Positions 1 to 7,971 of a stretch of DNA of 64,000 nt are shown piece by piece. The notes beneath the pieces are model-generated. The model was not told the origin of the DNA and did not search any database. It was given only the letters and a program-made list of their open reading frames with translations. Each line of letters starts with the position of its first letter. Positions within the stretch are counted from its first letter, which is position 1. Position numbers and translations under genes: made by a program. The DNA comes from Rhodoferax potami (lineage in GTDB: Bacteria > Pseudomonadota > Gammaproteobacteria > Burkholderiales > Burkholderiaceae_C): positions 1,819,001 to 1,883,000 of the forward strand of contig NZ_JAVBIK010000001.1 in the NCBI RefSeq assembly GCF_032193805.1, given 5' to 3'.

Positions 1-209
1 TTGCGCAGGCGGGCCAACAGGCGCTCGCTACGGCCGTCGCCATACACATCGGCGGTGTCAAAGAAGTTCACCCCCAGGTCCAGCGCGCGGTGCAGCGCCG
101 CCATGGAGTCCTTGTCATCCACCTCGCCCCAGGTGCCCCCAATGGCCCAGGCTCCGAAACTCACTGTAGAAATATTCCAGCCGGTGCGGCCTAGCGGACG
201 GTATTGCAT
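1..209 (-). CDS. Aldo/keto reductase, N-terminal part only
   Basis: The gene starts at 209 with ATG, preceded by AGGA about 8 nt upstream, and runs off the left edge, so only 69 residues are visible. It opens with the RPLGRTG and SFGAWAIGG signatures of AKR enzymes. D51 and Y56, in a segment reading FFDTADVYG, match the catalytic Asp and Tyr of the family. AKRs reduce aldehydes and ketones or oxidise sugars with NADP(H). It lies 85 nt downstream of the sugar ABC transporter and on the same strand, so it is probably the last gene of that operon and may act on the imported sugar. The exact substrate cannot be read. Confidence 0.85.
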   Translation of the reverse strand, partial: MQYRPLGRTGWNISTVSFGAWAIGGTWGEVDDKDSMAALHRALDLGVNFFDTADVYGDGRSERLLARLR

Positions 210-229
210 AACGATTTCCTATCTAATTT

Positions 230-278
230 GCTATGAATTCAGGAGCTACATGCGCACGTTTTATAAGCGCTAGCAGCC
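230..278 (+). repeat. Dispersed 49-nt palindromic element, copy 1
   Basis: The first 27 nt follow the spacing GCT-N11-AGC-N5-GCGCA, and the 22-nt tail ends in GCTAGCAGCC. It lies between yjfF and the aldo/keto reductase gene. Nine other copies in this window share the same spacing. Confidence 0.75.
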
Positions 279-294
279 TATTGGTCTCTAAATC

Positions 295-1263
295 TTAAGC
301 CCCCGGCTTGCGACCAGCTTCAAACACCCGTTGCAGCACGCAGAACACAAACAGCAGAGCCCCGATGACGATGCGGGTCCACCACGAGCTCAAGGACCCG
401 TCGAACATGATCAAGGTCTGGATCACGCCCAGGGTCAGCACCCCGAACAGTGTGCCCACCATGTAGCCCACCCCGCCGCTGAGCAAAGTGCCGCCTATAA
501 CCACGGCGGCAATCGCGTCCAGCTCCAGCCCCACCGCATGCAGGCCGTAGCCCGACAGCATGTAGAAGGTGAACACCACCCCGCCCAGCGCTGCGCAAAA
601 GCCGCTCAGGGCATACACCAGCACATTGGTGCGCGCTACCGGCAGGCCCATGAGCACGGCCGAATGTTCAGAGCCGCCTATGGCATACACCGTGCGGCCA
701 AACTCGGTGCCGTGCGCCACAAACACGGCAGCGGCCAGCACTGCCAGCGCCAGCACCGCGCTGATGGACACCATGGGACCGCCCGACCACAGATGCAGCC
801 GGGTTTGTGCCAGCACGGTGTAGGCCTCGTCGGTGATGCTGATGGAGTCGATGCTGATCAGGTAACACAGCCCGCGCGCCAGGAACATGCCGGCCAAGGT
901 GACGATGAACGGCTGCAGACGGAAGCGCTGGATCAACCAGCCCATGAAGGCGCCGAACAGTGTGCCCATGCACAGCACCAGCGGAATGGCGGCCATCAGG
1001 TCCCAATGCAGGTGCTGCACCAGCTTGGCCAGCACGATGGTGCTCAGTGCCACCACCGAGCCCACGGACAGATCGATACCGCCGGACAAGATGACGAAGG
1101 TCATGCCCACCGCCACGATGACCAGGAAGGCGTTGTCGATCAACAAGTTCAGGAACACCTGGGGCGACAGAAAGCCGGTGTACGACACCGCCCCGAACAC
1201 TGACATGGCAGCGAACAGCGAGATGGTGGCCGCCAGGGGAATGTATTTGCTCTGGAGTTTCAT
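295..1263 (-). CDS. yjfF: Sugar ABC transporter permease, YjfF-type
   Basis: This 322-residue inner-membrane permease of the ribose/galactose type (BPD_transp_2) has many hydrophobic segments. The family signature LSGGIDLSVGS lies at about residues 60-70. Its ATG overlaps the stop of the preceding permease (ATGA), showing translational coupling. Gene order (binding protein, fused ATPase, permease, permease) is that of E. coli ytfQ-ytfR-ytfT-yjfF, which imports galactofuranose. The substrate here is inferred from that synteny and from the divergent mutarotase gene. Related pentose importers cannot be excluded. Confidence 0.85.
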   Translation of the reverse strand: MKLQSKYIPLAATISLFAAMSVFGAVSYTGFLSPQVFLNLLIDNAFLVIVAVGMTFVILSGGIDLSVGSVVALSTIVLAKLVQHLHWDLMAAIPLVLCMGTLFGAFMGWLIQRFRLQPFIVTLAGMFLARGLCYLISIDSISITDEAYTVLAQTRLHLWSGGPMVSISAVLALAVLAAAVFVAHGTEFGRTVYAIGGSEHSAVLMGLPVARTNVLVYALSGFCAALGGVVFTFYMLSGYGLHAVGLELDAIAAVVIGGTLLSGGVGYMVGTLFGVLTLGVIQTLIMFDGSLSSWWTRIVIGALLFVFCVLQRVFEAGRKPGA

Positions 1264-2327
1264 GCATGGCTCCCGGCAGCGGGGCGCACCACCCAGCCGC
1301 GCACGGCGCGGCGGAACTCTGCGGACTGCATCAGCATGACCACGAACACCACGGCTGCCTTGACCACGAGGTTGATCTCGGGCGGCACACCAATGGAATA
1401 GATGGTCGATGTCAGCGTCTGAATGATCAGTGCGCCAATCATGCTGCCCGCCAGCGTGAAGCGCCCGCCGGTGAGCAAGGTGCCACCCAGCGTGACCGCG
1501 AGAATGGCGTCCAGCTCCAGCAGGTTGCCGGCGTTGTTGCCATCCGCGCTTTTGACGTTGGAGCTGATGATCAGCCCCGCAATACCGGCCGTGAGGCCGC
1601 AGAAGGCATAGACGCAGATGCTGATGAGCCGCTCCCGCACGCCGGCCACACGGGCCGCTGCAGGGTTGATGCCGATGGCCTGAATGAACAAGCCCAGCGC
1701 GGTGCGCGTGACCGCCAGATGCATCAACAAATAGACAAAGCCCGCGATGAACAGCGCAAACGGCAAGCCCCACAAGTAGCCACTGCCGATAAAGAAATAC
1801 GGCGGGTAATAGACCGTGACGATCTGTCCGTCGGTGAGCAACTGCGCCACACCGCGGCCCGCCACCATCAGGATCAGGGTGGCAATGATGGGCTGCAGGC
1901 CGATCTTGGCCACCAGCACCCCGTTCCACAGCCCGCAAGCCAGCGCGGTGAGCAGGGCACACACGATGGCCAGCCACATAGGAAAGCGGCTCACATGCTG
2001 GGCCACACCATCGGTGATGACCAGCTTACCGCCCACCATCAGGGCCGCTACCGCCGCACTGATGGCCACGGTAGCGCCCACCGAGATATCAATGCCGCGG
2101 GTGGCAATGACCAGCGTCATGCCTAGCGACACCAGCATCAGTGGTGCGGCGCGGTTCAGGATGTCGATGACGCTACCGTAGAGATGGCCATCGCGCCACT
2201 GCAGCATCCAGAAGCCGGGATTCAAACTGGCGTTGACCATCAGGATCAGCACCAGCGTGACCACCGGCCACAGCAAAGGGTGCGCTTGCACCCGCTTCAC
2301 AAGGGAAGGTGTGTTCGACATGCTCAT
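1260..2327 (-). CDS. ytfT: Sugar ABC transporter permease, YtfT-type
   Basis: This 355-residue polytopic permease carries the motif TRGIDISVGA at about residues 76-85, the counterpart of the GGIDLSVG motif in the partner permease. It would form the membrane channel together with the YjfF-like protein. Both ends use 4-nt ATGA overlaps, with ytfR upstream and yjfF downstream, so the three genes form one tightly coupled unit. The start at 2327 is followed two codons later by another ATG, which could also serve. Confidence 0.88.
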   Translation of the reverse strand: MSMSNTPSLVKRVQAHPLLWPVVTLVLILMVNASLNPGFWMLQWRDGHLYGSVIDILNRAAPLMLVSLGMTLVIATRGIDISVGATVAISAAVAALMVGGKLVITDGVAQHVSRFPMWLAIVCALLTALACGLWNGVLVAKIGLQPIIATLILMVAGRGVAQLLTDGQIVTVYYPPYFFIGSGYLWGLPFALFIAGFVYLLMHLAVTRTALGLFIQAIGINPAAARVAGVRERLISICVYAFCGLTAGIAGLIISSNVKSADGNNAGNLLELDAILAVTLGGTLLTGGRFTLAGSMIGALIIQTLTSTIYSIGVPPEINLVVKAAVVFVVMLMQSAEFRRAVRGWVVRPAAGSHA

Positions 2328-3862
2328 GCCTGCCCCGCAATCATGGCGTAGACCGCCTGGTCATTCGTGCCGGCGGGCAGCTCGCCCACCTTGGCGCGGT
2401 CGCGCAGCACCACAATGCGGTCGGAGACGCGCACCACCTCTTCCATCTCGGAGGAGATGAACAGCACCGCCATCCCCTGTTTGGCCAGTGCCAGTATCTC
2501 GTTCATGATTTCCTGCTTGGCGGCGATGTCGATGCCGCGGGTAGGTTCGTCCAATATCAACAGGCTGGGTTGGGTGGCCAGCCAGCGGGCCAAGACTGCT
2601 TTTTGCTGGTTGCCGCCTGAGAGCTGCCCGATGGGCGTGTCCACATCGGCGGTCTTGATGCCTAGGGCTTTGACATAACCCTCGGCCAGTGTGGTTTGTT
2701 GCACCCGGCCGATCGCGGGCCATAGGCCTCGGCGGGCTTGCAAGGCCAGCACGATGTTTTCGCGCACCGAGAGCTCGGCGATGATGCCCTCGGCCTTGCG
2801 GTCCTCCGGGCACAGGCCCAGCCCCAGCTGAATGGCGGTGACGGGCGAGTCCATGCGCACCGTTTTGCCATCGAGCGTAATTTCCCCCGCATCGCTGCGG
2901 TCCAGTCCGAAGAGCAGGCGCGCCAGCTCGGTGCGCCCCGAGCCCAGCAGCCCGCCCAGGCCCACCACCTCGCCCCGGCGGATGCCGAGGTCCATGGCTT
3001 TCACATGGCCACGGCGGTTGAGCGCTTTGGTTTGCAGCCACTCAGGGGCTTGTGCGCGGCTGGCGTCGGTGGCGGCGTCTGCGCTGGAGGTTGCGGCGAG
3101 CTCGCGCCCCACCATAGCGGCAATCAGGGCGTTATGGCCCAGCTCTGCCGCCGGGTACTCGCCGACCAGCTCGCCATTGCGCAGCACGGTGATGCGGTCG
3201 CACAGCGCATAGACCTGGTCCAAAAAGTGGGTCACAAACAAAATGGCCATGCCCTGGTCGCGGAGCTGGCGCAGCACCACGTATAGGCGCTCTACTTCCT
3301 CGTCGTCCAGGCTCGACGTAGGTTCGTCCAGTATCAGCACCTGGGCCGAAATACTCAGGCCCCGGGCGATGGCCACCATTTGCTGCACTGCGACCGAGTA
3401 GCTGGCCAGTGTCTGGGTCACATCGATGTCGAGGTTCAGGCGGGCCAGCAGCGTGCGCGCATCCCGGTGCATGGCGGGCCAGTCAATGGCCCATGCGCCG
3501 GCAAGCCCCTTGCGCGGGTAACGGCCCGCAAATATGTTTTCAGCCACCGACAGGTTGGCGCACAAGTTGACCTCTTGGTACACCGTGCTGATGCCCAAGC
3601 GCTGGGCATCCAGTGTGGAGGTGGCGCGTATGGAGCTGCCGTTGAGCCGCATGTCGCCTTCATCGGCTTGGTAGACGCCGGTGAGCACTTTGATCAGGGT
3701 GGATTTGCCCGCGCCGTTCTGGCCCATCAGCGCATGGACTTCACCGGCATACAGCCGCAATCCCACGCCCGAGAGCGCCCGCACGGGTCCGAACTGTTTG
3801 GTAATGCCGGAAAGCTCCAGCACCGGTGCCACAGCCTGCGCCGTTGGTGGTGTGTGTGTCAT
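2324..3862 (-). CDS. ytfR: Sugar ABC transporter ATPase with two fused ATPase domains, YtfR-type
   Basis: This 512-residue cytoplasmic ATPase has two ABC domains in tandem, as in RbsA, MglA and YtfR. The N-terminal domain has Walker A GQNGAGKST at residues 47-55 and a Walker B ending LILDEPTSSL. The C-terminal domain has a degenerate P-loop (GLLGSGRTE) but an intact LSGGNQQK signature, normal for this class. It energises the two permeases. No strong ribosome site precedes the ATG. A hairpin with a T-run lies just upstream, between this gene and the binding-protein gene, and would lower its expression relative to the binding protein. Confidence 0.9.
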   Translation of the reverse strand: MTHTPPTAQAVAPVLELSGITKQFGPVRALSGVGLRLYAGEVHALMGQNGAGKSTLIKVLTGVYQADEGDMRLNGSSIRATSTLDAQRLGISTVYQEVNLCANLSVAENIFAGRYPRKGLAGAWAIDWPAMHRDARTLLARLNLDIDVTQTLASYSVAVQQMVAIARGLSISAQVLILDEPTSSLDDEEVERLYVVLRQLRDQGMAILFVTHFLDQVYALCDRITVLRNGELVGEYPAAELGHNALIAAMVGRELAATSSADAATDASRAQAPEWLQTKALNRRGHVKAMDLGIRRGEVVGLGGLLGSGRTELARLLFGLDRSDAGEITLDGKTVRMDSPVTAIQLGLGLCPEDRKAEGIIAELSVRENIVLALQARRGLWPAIGRVQQTTLAEGYVKALGIKTADVDTPIGQLSGGNQQKAVLARWLATQPSLLILDEPTRGIDIAAKQEIMNEILALAKQGMAVLFISSEMEEVVRVSDRIVVLRDRAKVGELPAGTNDQAVYAMIAGQA

Positions 3863-3872
3863 GTTCTACGTG

Positions 3873-3902
3873 AAAAAAGGCCTGCAGCCGAAGCCGCAGG
3901 CC
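3873..3902 (-). terminator. Intercistronic hairpin between ytfQ and ytfR
   Basis: Read on the minus strand, a 10-bp GC-rich stem (GGCCTGCGGC paired with its near complement) closes a short loop and is followed by six Ts. It starts just after the ytfQ stop and ends 11 nt before ytfR. It looks like a leaky terminator or 3'-end stabiliser that leaves binding-protein mRNA in excess. Confidence 0.7.
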
Positions 3903-3934
3903 AAAACGAATGACCGAAGCTAACTAACAGGAGA

Positions 3935-4900
3935 TCAGTACTGGCGGCTGGGAAACTCTTTGGCCGCGGTTTCCATGGGGTACACGCCGTCTTTGCCGAT
4001 GATGCGGCGTGCCACGGTTTTGCCGGCCACGATGTCTTTGGCGGTGGCCATGACCAGGGGGCCAAGCAGCGGGCTGCATTCCACGCTGACGTTCAACTTG
4101 CCGGCAATCATGGCTTCGAACGCACCCTTCACACCGTCCACCGAGATCACCAGGATGTCCTTGGCGGGCTTCAAGCCGGCTTCTTCGATGGCCTGGATGG
4201 CGCCGATCGCCATGTCGTCGTTGTGCGCGTAAAGCACATTGATCTTCTTGCCCTCGGCCTTCAGGAAGGCTTCCATGACTTCCTTGCCCTTGGCGCGGGT
4301 GAAGTCACCGGTTTGCGAGCGGATGATCTTGATATTGGAGTTGCCCTTGATGGCCGTCTCAAAACCCTTCTTGCGGTCAATGGCAGGTGCAGAACCCACG
4401 GTGCCTTGCAGCTCCACCACATTGATATCGCCCTTCATGGTCTTGGCGCGGTCGGCCAGCCACTGGCCTGCCATCTCGCCTTGCTTCACAAAGTCAAAGC
4501 CGATGTGGGTGGCGTACAAGGAGGTGTCTTTGGAGTCCACCGAGCGGTCCATCAGGATCAGGGGAATCTTGGCATCCTTGATCTCTTTGAGCACCGTGTC
4601 CCAGCCGGACTCGACCACCGGGGTCAGTGCAATCACATCCACCTTTTGGGCGATGAAGGAGCGCAGGGCCTTGATCTGGTTTTCCTGCTTCTGCTGCGCA
4701 TCCGAGAACTTGAGTTCGATGCCGGCGGCTGCGGCTGCGGATTTCATAGAGTTGGTGTTGGCGGTGCGCCATTCACTTTCTGCACCGATCTGGCTGAAGC
4801 CCACCACGATCTTCTTTTGTGCAAAAGCGCTCAGGGGCACAGCGGCGGTGATCGAAGCTGCGAGGGCGGATGCCAATACGGTCCGACGGTTGTTGTTCAT
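3935..4900 (-). CDS. ytfQ: Periplasmic sugar-binding protein, YtfQ-type
   Basis: This 321-residue substrate-binding protein of the Peripla_BP_4 family has a Sec signal peptide ending AFA-Q at residues 25-28. The start at 4900 is chosen because GAGGAG lies 7 nt upstream; an in-frame ATG 14 codons earlier lacks this. The mature protein has the two-lobed pattern of ribose/galactose binders (KIVVGFSQIG, VDVIALTPV, VLYAHNDDMAIGAI, VISVDGVKGA). The strong match in organisation to E. coli YtfQ suggests galactofuranose as ligand, by inference. It is the first gene of the operon and faces a 400-nt regulatory region shared with galM. Confidence 0.88.
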   Translation of the reverse strand: MNNNRRTVLASALAASITAAVPLSAFAQKKIVVGFSQIGAESEWRTANTNSMKSAAAAAGIELKFSDAQQKQENQIKALRSFIAQKVDVIALTPVVESGWDTVLKEIKDAKIPLILMDRSVDSKDTSLYATHIGFDFVKQGEMAGQWLADRAKTMKGDINVVELQGTVGSAPAIDRKKGFETAIKGNSNIKIIRSQTGDFTRAKGKEVMEAFLKAEGKKINVLYAHNDDMAIGAIQAIEEAGLKPAKDILVISVDGVKGAFEAMIAGKLNVSVECSPLLGPLVMATAKDIVAGKTVARRIIGKDGVYPMETAAKEFPSRQY

Positions 4901-5044
4901 GATGTCTCCTCTTTCCTTGTAGATGCGGGAAATCGATTTCAAAGCAGCCTCCCGCGTTCGACTACTGGGCCTCCCTTGTCAACCAGGCAACGTTTTCAAA
5001 GCGGCCCAGATCGGGAGGAGTGAGTGTCATCATAGGATTCAAAA

Positions 5045-5091
5045 AGATATCAATCTAATAGATATTTAGATCTTTCAGATATCAATCGAAT
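5045..5091. repeat. Direct repeat pair, possible operator half-sites
   Basis: AGATATCAATCTAAT at 5045-5059 and AGATATCAATCGAAT at 5077-5091 differ at one position of 15. They are offset by 32 nt, about three helical turns, so a regulator could bind both on one face of the DNA. They are closer to the ytfQ side. Confidence 0.55.
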
Positions 5092-5177
5092 GATTCAGGT
5101 TAACCCTAAATTATTGTTTTTAAAGGGTTTATTGATTTAGTTTTCCCAGTAGACTAAATGTGGTCACTTGTTTTATT

Positions 5178-5195
5178 CATTGCAATATTGCAATG
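5178..5195. promoter_or_regulatory. Perfect 18-bp palindrome, candidate operator
   Basis: CATTGCAATATTGCAATG is identical to its reverse complement. It lies 106 nt upstream of the mutarotase start, within the AT-rich divergent region, which fits a dimeric repressor site. The cognate regulator is not obvious; the nearest regulator gene is the TetR-type one at 6273-6911. Confidence 0.5.
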
Positions 5196-5300
5196 TCACA
5201 AGCCTGAATTGTGATTTTCTTTTCGGCGTCTGCGGGACTAGCATGCGCCAGCCCTGCCCCTCGGCACGCCATCGAACCAGCTCCACTCCCCCCTTTCGCC

Positions 5301-6224
5301 ATGACCTCTCTTTCTGCACCCTCCCACCCGATTCATTGGCTGCAACACGGGGGGCAGCGCTTGGGCCTGATTCCGGGTTTGGGCGGTAGCGTGGCCGCCT
5401 GGCAGCGCGACACGGGGCAGGGCTTGGTGGACATCTGGCGCCCCTGGGCCGGTGCGGCGGACTTGTATACGACGGCGTCCTTCCCCCTGGTGCCCTGGTC
5501 CAACCGCATCGGGCAAGGCGGGTTCAGCCATGCCGGTACCCACCACCCCATGCGTCCCAACCGGGTGGGCGAGCCCTACCCCATCCACGGCGATGGTTGG
5601 CTACAGCCCTGGGTGATCCACCAACCCCGCCACGACACGCTGGAGTTGCACCTCGAATCCAGCCACTTTGATGGCAACCCCTATCACTACCGCGCCCTGC
5701 AGCGTTTTGTGCTGCGGGATGACGGCATGGACCAGCTGCTGGAAGTCACCCATTTGGGCCCGGGCAGCCTGCCCTACGGTCTGGGACAGCACCCGGCTTT
5801 TGTGCGCACGCCCTTGACGCGCTTGCACGCGCAGGTGGAGGGCGTTTGGCTCAGCGGCGCAGACCCCATGCCCACCGAATTCACCACGTTATTCCCCACA
5901 GGGTGGGACCCACGGAGCGGTATGGAGGTGAGTGGCAGCCTGATTGACAACGCCTATGCCGGCTGGAGCGGCCAGGCCCACATTGACTGGCCGGAACACG
6001 CGCTACGCCTGCACATGCGCGACCCGGCTGTCGTGGCCCGTGGCCAGAACGATGGGTTTTGCCTGCTCTACCGCCCGGCTGAAGGGCCTCACTTTTGCTT
6101 TGAGCCAGTCACCCACCCGATTGACGCGTTCCACATGGAAGGCCGCCCGGGGTTGCAGGTGCTGGAGACCGGCCAGACCTTGCGCCAAGCCGTAGAGTGG
6201 CGGTTCGAGTCGCTGGGCCAGTAG
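5301..6224 (+). CDS. Aldose 1-epimerase (galactose mutarotase family)
   Basis: This 307-residue mutarotase-like protein interconverts alpha and beta anomers of hexoses. Family landmarks are FPLVPWSNRI (61-70), HGDGW (96-100, with a likely catalytic His), GLGQHPAF (160-167) and a late CFEPVTHP segment supplying the usual catalytic Glu. The start at 5301 is taken because the upstream in-frame extension is low-complexity and unlike the family. It is divergent from ytfQRT-yjfF, so it probably handles the sugar delivered by that importer. Convergent TetR gene follows. Confidence 0.87.
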   Translation: MTSLSAPSHPIHWLQHGGQRLGLIPGLGGSVAAWQRDTGQGLVDIWRPWAGAADLYTTASFPLVPWSNRIGQGGFSHAGTHHPMRPNRVGEPYPIHGDGWLQPWVIHQPRHDTLELHLESSHFDGNPYHYRALQRFVLRDDGMDQLLEVTHLGPGSLPYGLGQHPAFVRTPLTRLHAQVEGVWLSGADPMPTEFTTLFPTGWDPRSGMEVSGSLIDNAYAGWSGQAHIDWPEHALRLHMRDPAVVARGQNDGFCLLYRPAEGPHFCFEPVTHPIDAFHMEGRPGLQVLETGQTLRQAVEWRFESLGQ

Positions 6225-6232
6225 CGCCATCT

Positions 6233-6281
6233 GCTATATAAAAAATAGCAGACAGCGCAATTACTGCCTGCGCTAGCGGCT
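6233..6281 (+). repeat. Dispersed 49-nt palindromic element, copy 2
   Basis: The first 27 nt are GCT-N11-AGC-N5-GCGCA with an A/T-only centre, and the tail ends CTAGCGGCT. It sits between two convergent genes, and its tail overlaps the last codons of the TetR gene. A degenerate inverted second copy seems to follow, so the region could fold as a bidirectional terminator. Confidence 0.7.
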
Positions 6282-6911
6282 ATTTAGGCCATCAAAGCAG
6301 GTGGACAGCACCAGATCAATGATTTGTTCATCGGTGTGTTGGCCGCCCATGCGCAAGAACTCCAGCACCGGGTCACAGGCGCGGGCGTACAGGGTGTAGA
6401 GCACGGCGATAGCCGGCAGGGCAGGGTTGATGGTGCCTTGGGCTTGTGCGGCCTCGATCCAGCCGCCCACGCGGTCGCTCACGTCCATCAAGCCATCCAT
6501 ATAGGCTTTGTGGCTCATCAGCGTGGCGCGCAAGGTGGAGTTTTGGCTGGGGAGCGAAGGCATCTCGCCAGCCAGCTTCAACAGCATGGTCCAGCGCACC
6601 ACCCCACGCAGCTTTTGCAGGGGGGACATGTCGTCGGGCAAAGAATTCAAAAACGCCTGTGCCTGGCCCATCAAGTGCGCCATGGCGGCGGCAGCCAGGT
6701 CTTCTTTGCTGGGAAAGTGCTTGTACAGGCTGGCCTTGGCAATGCCCACACTGGCGGCGACCTCGTCCACGGTCATGGCTTCAAAGCCTTTTTCTGCGAG
6801 CAGCAGGTTGACGGAGCGGATGATCGCGTCCTCCCGCGCTTGCAGCATTTGCTTCTTGAAGGACACTTTGACAGGCGCTTTGGGCGCGTCAGTAACAGGC
6901 ATATCGGTCAT
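6273..6911 (-). CDS. TetR/AcrR family transcriptional regulator
   Basis: This 212-residue repressor-type regulator has a TetR helix-turn-helix at about residues 47-67, ending SLYKHFPSKEDL. The C-terminal ligand-binding part is helical and resembles the AcrR-like group with a TetR_C domain. ATG at 6911 is preferred; a GTG eight codons earlier is possible because GGAGGG lies close by. It converges on the mutarotase gene. Its ligand and target are unknown. Confidence 0.85.
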   Translation of the reverse strand: MTDMPVTDAPKAPVKVSFKKQMLQAREDAIIRSVNLLLAEKGFEAMTVDEVAASVGIAKASLYKHFPSKEDLAAAAMAHLMGQAQAFLNSLPDDMSPLQKLRGVVRWTMLLKLAGEMPSLPSQNSTLRATLMSHKAYMDGLMDVSDRVGGWIEAAQAQGTINPALPAIAVLYTLYARACDPVLEFLRMGGQHTDEQIIDLVLSTCFDGLNSR

Positions 6912-6961
6912 GCTGTCTATTTTATGGCCCTCCACGTCGCAAAGTAGAGGCAGAGGTCAAT

Positions 6962-7885
6962 TTATGACTGCTTGGTTTTCTCGGTCAATTGCCGGTTGGC
7001 GGCCTCGGTTAAGGCGTGGGTCAGCCGGTCGATCACCTCAGAGTCCAGGTTCCAGCAGTGCCAGTACAAATTGACCGGCAGGCTCAAGCTGGGCGCCAAA
7101 TTCACCAGGCGCCCGCTCTCAAGCAGCCCCCGCACCAGCAACTCGGGCACGATGCTCGCGCCCCAACCGGCCAACACCGCGCGCACCTGCCCCTCGGAGC
7201 TGGGCACAAAGCGCTGGCTCAAAGACACGCGGCGCAGGTTGAGTGCCCGGCTCACAAATTCGGTGGGCAAGTCATCCTTGCGGTTGAAAGCCACAAACGG
7301 AATGCTGCGGAAATTGTGCGGAGTCAGGCCCTGGGGGCAATGCGCCTGGGCGTATTCGGCACTGGCCACCGCCACATATTGCATGGCGCCCAGCGACTGC
7401 ACCTTGCAACCGCGCAGCGCCTGCTTGAGGGTGGTCACACAGCCCAGCACCTGGCCTTCACGCAGCCATTCGTGGGTGAAGTCCTGGTCGTCGGTGATGA
7501 TTTCCAGCGGCAGCCCAGCGTGCACCAGCGGGTCTAGCGCGGGCAGGGCCCAGGTGGCGATGCTGTCGGCATTCACCGCAATCGAGATGCGCTCGTCCTC
7601 GCGCACCGCACCGGTGCTGGGTGCGAGGTCTTTGAGGTCGGTCTCCAAGTCGGCACGCAGCAAGCGCATCTGCACCGCGTGTTTAATCAGCAATCGCCCA
7701 GCCGAGGTCGCCTTCACCGGCCGGCTGCGCACCAGCAGCACGGTGCCCACCTGCGCCTCGAGCGCGCGCAGGCGCTGCGAGACGGCAGATTGGGTGATGG
7801 ACAGGCGCACCGCAGCGCGTTCAAAGCCGCCTTCTTCCACGATGGCGGCAAGGCATTCCAGGGCGTCCGAGTCAAAAGTACGCAT
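6962..7885 (-). CDS. argP: LysR-family regulator, ArgP/IciA type
   Basis: This 307-residue LysR protein has an N-terminal winged HTH (residues 3-60, FERAAVRLSITQSAVSQRLRAL) and a substrate-binding domain. The pattern LECLAAIVEEGGFERAA and the VKATSAGRLL turn are typical of ArgP, which senses lysine and arginine. ArgP usually controls a LysE-type amino acid exporter; here it is divergent from a D-amino acid dehydrogenase gene, its likely local target. An imperfect ATTA-N7-TAAT palindrome (7897-7911) lies in the 86-nt gap. The ArgP assignment within LysR is good but not certain. Confidence 0.8.
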   Translation of the reverse strand: MRTFDSDALECLAAIVEEGGFERAAVRLSITQSAVSQRLRALEAQVGTVLLVRSRPVKATSAGRLLIKHAVQMRLLRADLETDLKDLAPSTGAVREDERISIAVNADSIATWALPALDPLVHAGLPLEIITDDQDFTHEWLREGQVLGCVTTLKQALRGCKVQSLGAMQYVAVASAEYAQAHCPQGLTPHNFRSIPFVAFNRKDDLPTEFVSRALNLRRVSLSQRFVPSSEGQVRAVLAGWGASIVPELLVRGLLESGRLVNLAPSLSLPVNLYWHCWNLDSEVIDRLTHALTEAANRQLTEKTKQS

Positions 7886-7896
7886 GGTGTGATCTT

Positions 7897-7911
7897 ATTA
7901 ATGCTGCTAAT
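7897..7911. promoter_or_regulatory. Candidate LysR-type operator
   Basis: ATTAATGCTGCTAAT is a near-palindrome in the gap between the divergent ArgP-like gene and dadA, the usual position for autoregulation by a LysR protein. It was found by eye only. Confidence 0.35.
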
Positions 7912-7971
7912 GTTTTCGCAATCCAGTTAATTTTACTTTTACTCGGCTTCCGCTTGCCTGACACTGCGCGG

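Larger units (their letters stand above)
4901..5300. promoter_or_regulatory. Divergent control region between ytfQ and the mutarotase gene
   Basis: No gene lies in these 400 nt. The middle (about 5030-5210) is clearly AT-rich compared with its surroundings. It holds a pair of 15-nt direct repeats (5045-5091) and a perfect 18-bp palindrome (5178-5195), described separately. Both genes read away from it, so it must contain two promoters, although I cannot place the hexamers with confidence. Confidence 0.7.

Noticed and set aside
295..1977. 560-codon frame on the minus strand spanning both permease genes
   Set aside because: Only its last 322 codons (from 1263) are YjfF; the first part is out of frame with ytfT and reads as nonsense.
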